Part shown: in pieces, positions 7,675 through 12,547 of the stretch | Numbering within the stretch: position 1 is the stretch's first letter | How the letters are laid out: each line of letters starts with the position of its first letter | Assembly: GCA_045647785.1 (NCBI GenBank) | Contig: JAZRMU010000059.1 | Coordinates: 1-12,547 of the forward strand | Direction of reading: 5' to 3' | From: SIG565 sp045647785 | GTDB lineage: Bacteria > Bacillota > Clostridia > Oscillospirales > Acutalibacteraceae | Length of the DNA: 12,547 nucleotides | The notes under the pieces: model-generated | What the model saw: the letters and a program-made list of their open reading frames with translations, nothing else | Told to the model about the DNA's origin: nothing | Database searches by the model: none | Made by a program: the position numbers and the translations under genes

Positions 7675-7707
7675 CAAAAAAGAAAGCCTTGCGGAATCCG
7701 CAAGGCT
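7675..7707 (-). terminator. Intrinsic terminator after the aconitase X genes
   Basis: The arms AGCCTTGCGGA and TCCGCAAGGCT (7685-7707) are perfect 11-base inverted repeats separated by one base. In RNA they would close as a stem of about 9-10 bp with a tiny loop. On the minus strand a T-rich tail (TTTCTTTTTTG) follows. The hairpin begins 6 nt after the swivel-subunit stop codon and separates that unit from pncB. Confidence 0.9.
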
Positions 7708-7713
7708 AAATAG

Positions 7714-8157
7714 TTATTCTACTGTAACAGTACCATCCTCTGATACGGTAATTTTCATACCGTCCTTCACATAATTTAGGAACTCTTCGCCGAGCGAATC
7801 GATAACGGGCATTGATACATCATCAAGCCAAACATCAGCCAGCACACAGCCTGCTGCTGCAAGCGAATCGATAGGCTTTGAAAAGAGCATACAAGCAGGC
7901 TGACGCTTCATAGCGCAGGCACAATAAAGCACCATACCGCCCGTTGTTGAGCCGATGGTCTGCGGCAGGCAGAGTGCCTTGCCCGCCATCTGCTTGTTGT
8001 AGAGGTCGGGGTTGTTTTGGTCGCCGCAGGTTGCGTTTTTATCTCCAAACTGAAGCGCCTTTTGGAAGGAAGCGAGTGTATTAAGTCCACCATGAGAAAC
8101 CACTGCCTCTGCGGTGGCTGTGCCGCCCGCTATTACGCGGCCTTTAAACTCTTTCAT
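7714..8157 (-). CDS. Aconitase X swivel subunit (AcnX small subunit, DUF126 family)
   Basis: This is the 147-residue small subunit of a split aconitase X, a hydro-lyase of the aconitase superfamily. The swivel domain closes over the Fe-S active site of the large subunit. Visible features are KGRVIAGGTATAEAVVSHG (residues 5-23), the substrate-region motif GDQNNPDLYNKQMAGKALCLP (about 45-65), and TIGSTTGGMVLY (67-78), where Ser70 lies where the family keeps its catalytic serine. IDSLAAAGCVLADVWL (96-111) follows. The ATG at 8157 overlaps the stop of the large-subunit gene by one base (TAATG), and the GGAGGT ribosome site lies inside the end of that gene. The two proteins are therefore almost certainly made together and form a heterodimer. 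A terminator follows. The family is secure; the substrate is inferred only from characterised relatives. Confidence 0.92.
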   Translation of the reverse strand: MKEFKGRVIAGGTATAEAVVSHGGLNTLASFQKALQFGDKNATCGDQNNPDLYNKQMAGKALCLPQTIGSTTGGMVLYCACAMKRQPACMLFSKPIDSLAAAGCVLADVWLDDVSMPVIDSLGEEFLNYVKDGMKITVSEDGTVTVE

Positions 8158-9434
8158 TACTGCTTACCTCCTTTTGTAATCTGCTCTAAAATCTCATCAT
8201 CGGTATAATAGCGCGCGGTTGTGTAGGTGCGAAGCTTGTTTGATGAGGTTATAACCGGCATCTTACCCGAAAGCGGGTTGTTCATATACATAAGCGGACA
8301 AATATACGAGGTTATAACACCTGTCGCTTTAAGTCTTGCCGCATACTCGGTGGCATTGAACTGCTCGAGAACCGCGGGAGCCGCAGTGAACACAGTGGGA
8401 ATAACAACCTTCTTATTACCTGCCGCTTTGAGGGCTGCTTCTACCTTATCAGTCCAGCTCTTAAGCTGCTCTAAACTCATGTGCGGGCAACCCATAAAGC
8501 AAAGCTTCGGCTTTGCCTGCTTGTTTTTCCAGATAACAGGATACTCGCGGTAAACACGCTCGAGCTCGGCATCGTCGATTATATATTCCTTCGCACCCTC
8601 GGCGATGAGAGCTTTGCCGCTCTCTACTGCTTCGGGAGTCAGATTTTCGATATGGTAAAGACCAACTGCACCATTAGATGCGGTTGCAGCGCCAAAATCC
8701 TTTAAATATGTGCAGGCAGCATCGTCAAGCGAGGTGCCGAGCCACTTATCAAGACCTACGATATAGGGTACTTCCTCCATAACTCGCATACCGATAGCAG
8801 AGCCAAGCAGTTGCGCCTCGGGTCTTTTGGTGGTTTCGATTTTAACAACAAATGTTGCCTTTCTGCCCTCATCGGTCAGCAGACCGAACTTCGGAACGAA
8901 GCCCACAATAGAGCCCATAATATCGATAATTCCCGAGTTGCGGTTGCAGCGAGCGCCCAAAACGGAGTTGGCATATACCACCGCCGAGGACTCCGCCCAG
9001 GAAAGCACCTCTCCCTTTTCAGGCTTATTGCCAACCTCATCCATATAGCAGGTACAGGTAAACGCATTTTTATTCATAAGCCCGAGCTGTTCCAGCTGTT
9101 TTTCATAGTCGCCCTGCTTTGAATACATAAAGTTACCGAAAATAAAGTTCTGCAAAAAATTTGCGGGAACATTTTTATCCAGAGGACGCGGGTCAACCGA
9201 AAACTGCTGCTCGCTCACAGCACCTGCATCGATAAGTGTCTGCATTAAATCGAAAACAGGCGTCATCATCTTGAGACCAAACGAGGTAACAAGGTGGTTA
9301 TATTTGCTTGTAACAGGCACTAGTTCTTCTGCACCAAAGGCTTCTCCATACTTTACCATGGTTTTCATAACCTTGGCAAGCACCTCTCCCTTGCCACCGT
9401 CGAGTATCGCCTGCTGTTCAGGTGTTAATTTCAT
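8157..9434 (-). CDS. Aconitase X catalytic subunit (AcnX large subunit, DUF521 family)
   Basis: This is the 425-residue Fe-S-containing large subunit of aconitase X. Bacterial members that have been characterised dehydrate cis-3-hydroxy-L-proline to delta1-pyrroline-2-carboxylate; archaeal ones dehydrate phosphomevalonate. Family motifs: the TCTCY region (126-130), GNKPEKGEVLSWAESSAVVY (135-154) and ANSVLGARCNR (155-165). Next come LGSAIG (210-215), the cluster-region GCPHMS (315-320) and SYICP (376-380). Cys127, Cys316 and Cys379 are the likely cluster ligands. Cys129 and Cys163 are extra cysteines close to these positions. The ATG at 9434 follows AGGAG (9444-9448). The gene sits 70 bp after the reductase gene with no terminator between, so the three genes probably form one operon. 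A role in proline-type or other hydroxy-acid breakdown is inference; no transporter or regulator is beside it. Confidence 0.93.
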   Translation of the reverse strand: MKLTPEQQAILDGGKGEVLAKVMKTMVKYGEAFGAEELVPVTSKYNHLVTSFGLKMMTPVFDLMQTLIDAGAVSEQQFSVDPRPLDKNVPANFLQNFIFGNFMYSKQGDYEKQLEQLGLMNKNAFTCTCYMDEVGNKPEKGEVLSWAESSAVVYANSVLGARCNRNSGIIDIMGSIVGFVPKFGLLTDEGRKATFVVKIETTKRPEAQLLGSAIGMRVMEEVPYIVGLDKWLGTSLDDAACTYLKDFGAATASNGAVGLYHIENLTPEAVESGKALIAEGAKEYIIDDAELERVYREYPVIWKNKQAKPKLCFMGCPHMSLEQLKSWTDKVEAALKAAGNKKVVIPTVFTAAPAVLEQFNATEYAARLKATGVITSYICPLMYMNNPLSGKMPVITSSNKLRTYTTARYYTDDEILEQITKGGKQ

Positions 9435-9504
9435 AATGGCTTTCTCCTTTTAATATAAACTTAAATTAATTATTCGGTCAAACTGAATGTGAAATAAAAT
9501 TGCC
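9435..9504 (-). other. Intergenic spacer between reductase and aconitase X genes
   Basis: A 70-bp AT-rich spacer. It holds the AGGAG ribosome site of the aconitase X large-subunit gene (9444-9448) and an imperfect inverted repeat (9472-9488; arms ATTCGGT and ACTGAAT with one mismatch, 3-base centre). No terminator with a T-run is present, so read-through from the reductase gene is expected. Confidence 0.6.
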
Positions 9505-11565
9505 CTACAGCTTCATTGCTACATCCCACGCCTGCCAAATAACGGTGCGCAGATTTCCAACGCTCGAAGCATCACCCACAATGTGAATATGTCTGCCCTT
9601 CTTTGCTATAGGTGCAGGATTATAGCCTATAGAGGTTATAACGCTGTCAACCTCAATTTCAGTTTCGTTGCCATTCTTGTCGCGAATTATAACAGAGCCC
9701 TCGCGGATTTCGCTCACACCTGTTTCAAGGTGAACAGGCACCTTGTTGGTCTTAAAGAAATCGCGCAAATAGCTTGTATTGGCAAGACAAATACCGGGGG
9801 TGGTTACAAGGTCATCCTGCATTTCGATAATAATCGGCTTTTTGCCCTGCAGATATAGCTCATAGGCTATTTCGCAGCCTGTAAGACCGCCGCCGATAAC
9901 GGCAACACGCTCACCCACCTGCTTTTCGCCGAGCAAGAACTCTGTAGCCTCAACCGCAGATTCAGCACCCTTAATGGGTAGACGCTTCGCGGTAGCACCC
10001 GTTGCGATAATAACCTCATCTGCGTTTAGCGATTTAACATCGGTTATAATTGTGTTAAACTTAACCTCAATGGGATGTTTCGCCATTTCGCGAATATACC
10101 AAGCGATTAAATCCTTATCCTTTTCCTTATAGGAGGGTGCTGCAGCCGCAATAAACACGCCGCCAAGCCTATCGCTCTTTTCGTAAAGAGTTACCTTATG
10201 TCCGCGCTTGGCACAAAGTATTGCAGACTCCATACCACCGATACCACCGCCTACAACAGCAATATTTTTCGCCTTTTTAGCCGGAGCGATGAAATACTTT
10301 TTAGACTGCATTGTTTCGGGATTAAGTGCACAACGGGCAAGACCCATTGTGTCCTTCAAATCCTGTGTATTTGGGTGTCCCTTTGATGACGAGAAATTGA
10401 AACAGCCGGCATGGCAGCAAATACAAGGCTTAATATCCTCAAGCCTATCCTCGATGGTCTTGGTTATCCATTCGGGGTCGGTTAAGAATTGACGGGCAAC
10501 ACCGATAGCATCAATTTCACCGGCTTGCACAGCCTTTGCACCCGTTTCGATGTCCATTCTTCCTGCACAAACAACGGGAATATCAACAAACTTCTTTATG
10601 TGAGAAACATCCTCTAAATTGCAGTTTTGCGGCATATACATAGGCGGATGTGCCCAGTACCAGCTATCGTAAGTACCGTTATCAGCATTGAGCATATCGT
10701 AGCCTGCATCCTGTAGATACTTGGCCGCTTTTTCGCTCTCTTCCATATTTCTGCCAACCTCGGTGTAGTCTTCACCGGGCATTGCGCCCTCGCAAAAGCC
10801 CTTCATTTTGGACTCGACAGAATAGCGAAGCGATACAGGATAGTCGCTTCCGCACTCCTTCTTAATTGCCTTTACAACCTCTGCCGCAAAGCGATAGCGG
10901 TTTTCAAAGCTGCCGCCGTATTCATCGGTACGCTTGTTGAAAAACTCAATAGCGAACTGGTCGAGCAAATAGCCCTCGTGTACGGCGTGCACCTCAACAC
11001 CGTCAACGCCTGCGTCCATACACAACTTGGCGGTTTTAGCAAATGCCTCGATTATTTCGTGGATTTGCTCAACCGTCATTTCGGGGCAGATAATATCGGG
11101 TGCCCAACGCGCAGGCTGCGGGCTGGGGCTTGCTAATTCATGAGAGGTGTCGATAATCGGCTTTACAATAGCACGGGTAATTTTATTTCTGTGAAGCGGA
11201 GCTACAAGCTCGGTAATAGCCCAAGAACGACCCATACCTGCAGTCAGCTGAACGAACAGTTTAGCTCCCGTTTTATGGATTTCATCCATAAATTCCTTAA
11301 GCTCCTCAAACATTTTCGGATTCTGCCAGAGCCACTTTCCCCAGAAGGTATCGCGAAGCGGTGCAATACCGGGAATGATAAGACCGACATTGTTGTTGGC
11401 TCTCTCTAAAAAGAGCTTTGCAGCCTCCTTATCAAAGCCGCAGCCGGTGAGCTCAAACCAACCGAAAAGCGAGGTTCCGCCCATAGGACACATAACAATA
11501 CGGTTCTTGATTTCTACATTACCAATTTTCCAAGGTGTAAACAGAGCATCATATTTCTTATCCAT
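9505..11565 (-). CDS. Old-yellow-enzyme-type FMN/[4Fe-4S]/FAD reductase (BaiCD / 2,4-dienoyl-CoA reductase-like)
   Basis: This 686-residue enzyme probably reduces an activated C=C bond with NAD(P)H, passing electrons through FAD, a [4Fe-4S] cluster and FMN. Residues 1-370 form the FMN-binding TIM barrel, starting FTPWKIGNVEIKNRIVMCPM (9-28), with HAVHEGYLLDQF (193-204) and RTDEYGGSFENR (212-223). CICCHAGC (Cys381, 384, 388) plus Cys412 in RCALNPE form the cluster site. Next is the FAD-binding GGGIGG (439-444) with ATGA (521-524). A second nucleotide-binding GGGLTG follows (558-563), and GD (664-665) closes the fold. The DSWYWAHPPMY stretch (300-310) and HEGYLLDQF resemble bile-acid BaiCD more than E. 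coli FadH. It is first in the operon, with a consensus promoter and AAAGGA before the ATG. The substrate is unknown; the neighbouring dehydratase suggests it saturates the dehydration product. Confidence 0.9.
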   Translation of the reverse strand: MDKKYDALFTPWKIGNVEIKNRIVMCPMGGTSLFGWFELTGCGFDKEAAKLFLERANNNVGLIIPGIAPLRDTFWGKWLWQNPKMFEELKEFMDEIHKTGAKLFVQLTAGMGRSWAITELVAPLHRNKITRAIVKPIIDTSHELASPSPQPARWAPDIICPEMTVEQIHEIIEAFAKTAKLCMDAGVDGVEVHAVHEGYLLDQFAIEFFNKRTDEYGGSFENRYRFAAEVVKAIKKECGSDYPVSLRYSVESKMKGFCEGAMPGEDYTEVGRNMEESEKAAKYLQDAGYDMLNADNGTYDSWYWAHPPMYMPQNCNLEDVSHIKKFVDIPVVCAGRMDIETGAKAVQAGEIDAIGVARQFLTDPEWITKTIEDRLEDIKPCICCHAGCFNFSSSKGHPNTQDLKDTMGLARCALNPETMQSKKYFIAPAKKAKNIAVVGGGIGGMESAILCAKRGHKVTLYEKSDRLGGVFIAAAAPSYKEKDKDLIAWYIREMAKHPIEVKFNTIITDVKSLNADEVIIATGATAKRLPIKGAESAVEATEFLLGEKQVGERVAVIGGGLTGCEIAYELYLQGKKPIIIEMQDDLVTTPGICLANTSYLRDFFKTNKVPVHLETGVSEIREGSVIIRDKNGNETEIEVDSVITSIGYNPAPIAKKGRHIHIVGDASSVGNLRTVIWQAWDVAMKL

Positions 11566-11596
11566 AACACTGTTCCTTTCGACATAAGATATTTAA

Positions 11597-11625
11597 ATTA
11601 TATTGAATTGTTAAAATATTGTCAA
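11597..11625 (-). promoter_or_regulatory. Sigma-A promoter of the reductase / aconitase X operon
   Basis: On the minus strand, perfect TTGACA (11620-11625), a 17-bp spacer and perfect TATAAT (11597-11602). Transcription would begin near 11590, giving a leader of about 25 nt that carries AAAGGA before the ATG at 11565. The 121-bp gap to the comM-like gene contains no other clear signal and no convincing repressor site. Confidence 0.85.
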
Positions 11626-11686
11626 TAATTGATATTTTTTATCAGAAATTGCGGTCAGACGCAGCGCCCTACCCTATAATACAAGC

Positions 11687-12547
11687 TTATTCGCTCCAAT
11701 ATTTTCTATCAAGGCTTCTGAACTGAATAGCTTCGGCAATATGCTGCACCTCAATGTTTTCACTGCCCTCAAGGTCGGCTACGGTGCGAGCTACCTTGAG
11801 TATGCGGTCGTATGCGCGGGCGGACATTCCAAGTCGCTCAAAGGAGGCTTTAAGCATATCCGCCGCCGCATCGGACAGTACACAATACTTTTTAAGCAGC
11901 GCGGGTGTGAGTCTTGCGTTGCAAGTAACACCTGTGCCCTCATAGCGGCTGTTCTGAATAGCACGAGCACGGTTCACCCTCTCTCGGATTTGCGCCGAGG
12001 TTTCGGCTGCCGCCGTATCGCGAAGCTCCGAAAACTCAACGGGCGGTACTTCGATATGTAAATCCAGTCTATCGAGCATAGGACCCGAAATTCTTCCCAA
12101 ATATTTAGATACCATTTTTCCCGAACAGGTGCAATTCCTTGTGGGATGACCGAAATAGCCACAGGGGCAGGGATTCATTGCCGCCACAAGGCAAAGAGAG
12201 CTGGGATAGGTCAGCGTTCCCGCAACGCGGGATATAGTGATTTTACCGTCCTCAAGCGGTTGGCGCAACGCTTCCATAACATCGCGACTGAATTCGGGGA
12301 GCTCATCTAAAAACAGCACACCATTATGCGCTAAAGATATCTCGCCCGGCTTTGGCACTGTACCGCCACCCGATAGCGCTACCGATGAGGTCGTATGGTG
12401 TGGCGCACGGAAGGGACGGGTTGTTACCATCGGACGCTTTCTGTCGGTAAGTCCCGCCACAGAATATAGCTTTGTGGTTTCTATCGATTCCTCGTAGGTC
12501 ATTTCGGGAAGTATTGTCGGAAAGCGCTTTGCAAGCATACTTTTACC
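11687..12547 (-). CDS. comM: ComM/YifB-family Mg-chelatase-like AAA+ protein, C-terminal part (cut by window edge)
   Basis: Members of this family are AAA+ ATPases. In naturally competent bacteria, ComM is a helicase that promotes branch migration during uptake and recombination of DNA; in Clostridia the role is untested. The last 286 codons are visible. The window edge falls inside Walker A, leaving only GKSMLAKRFP. Further on are FRAPHHTTSSVALSGGG, a Walker B region HNGVLFLDELPEF (about visible residue 80), and NPCPCGYFGHPTRNCTCS, a cysteine cluster typical of the family. ISGPMLDRLDLHIEVP, the arginine-finger/sensor region, follows. The C-terminal Mg-chelatase-like helical domain closes the protein. 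The N-terminal Lon-protease-like domain expected in this family lies outside the window. The stop is a TAA at 11687-11689. No strong terminator is visible after it, so some read-through into the reductase operon is possible. Confidence 0.95.
   Translation of the reverse strand, partial: GKSMLAKRFPTILPEMTYEESIETTKLYSVAGLTDRKRPMVTTRPFRAPHHTTSSVALSGGGTVPKPGEISLAHNGVLFLDELPEFSRDVMEALRQPLEDGKITISRVAGTLTYPSSLCLVAAMNPCPCGYFGHPTRNCTCSGKMVSKYLGRISGPMLDRLDLHIEVPPVEFSELRDTAAAETSAQIRERVNRARAIQNSRYEGTGVTCNARLTPALLKKYCVLSDAAADMLKASFERLGMSARAYDRILKVARTVADLEGSENIEVQHIAEAIQFRSLDRKYWSE

Noticed and set aside
9452..9481. Possible internal promoter before the aconitase X large gene (TTGACC, 18 bp, TATATT).
   Set aside because: Transcription would start near 9445, within the AGGAG ribosome site (9444-9448), so the transcript would lack a usable site. 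Both boxes are off consensus in very AT-rich DNA.
11626..11686. Possible terminator after the comM-like gene (TGCG...CGCA and GATAAAAAATATC).
   Set aside because: The stem is only about 4 bp and no T-run follows it on the minus strand; not convincing as an intrinsic terminator.

Overview
The window is a stretch of bacterial chromosome with every recognisable gene on the minus strand. Gene content and gene order (lon followed closely by engB), GGAGG-type ribosome sites and sigma-A promoters point to a low-to-mid GC Firmicute. The AlaS N-terminus and the BaiCD-like flavoenzyme look most like anaerobic gut Clostridia (Oscillospiraceae/Lachnospiraceae type). That placement is an inference from style and not from a database match.

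Read in the direction of transcription (right to left), the layout is as follows. (1) 12547-11687: the C-terminal part of a ComM/YifB-family Mg-chelatase-like AAA+ protein, cut by the window edge inside its Walker A motif. (2) A consensus promoter at 11597-11625, then a three-gene unit: a large FMN/FAD/[4Fe-4S] old-yellow-enzyme-type reductase (11565-9505), the catalytic subunit of a split aconitase X (9434-8157) and its swivel subunit (8157-7714). A strong terminator at 7675-7707 closes the unit. (3) A second consensus promoter at 7638-7666, then pncB (nicotinate phosphoribosyltransferase), a small lipoprotein, a half-size ABC exporter, lon, a disrupted small reading frame and engB, closed by a terminator at 567-596. 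(4) A third consensus promoter at 526-554 and the first 162 codons of alaS.

The second unit is tightly packed. pncB and the lipoprotein gene are 2 nt apart, the lipoprotein and exporter genes share one base, and lon starts 24 nt after the exporter. It joins NAD salvage, an envelope lipoprotein, an exporter, a quality-control protease and a ribosome-assembly GTPase. The lipoprotein and exporter are probably coupled in function; the others look like housekeeping genes sharing a transcript.

The most interesting unit is the aconitase X/reductase operon. Bacterial aconitase X enzymes that have been characterised dehydrate cis-3-hydroxy-L-proline, and BaiCD/FldZ-like enzymes reduce activated C=C bonds. 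Together they suggest a two-step route (dehydrate, then reduce) that could remove a hydroxyl group from a small acid and serve as an electron sink. The substrate is not shown by the sequence. The second notable item is the 243-bp gap between lon and engB. It is filled by a single frame with a signal-peptide-like start and a gene-like end, interrupted by two in-frame stops. No CRISPR array, tRNA, rRNA or mobile element is visible, and no gene-free stretch exceeds about 300 bp.
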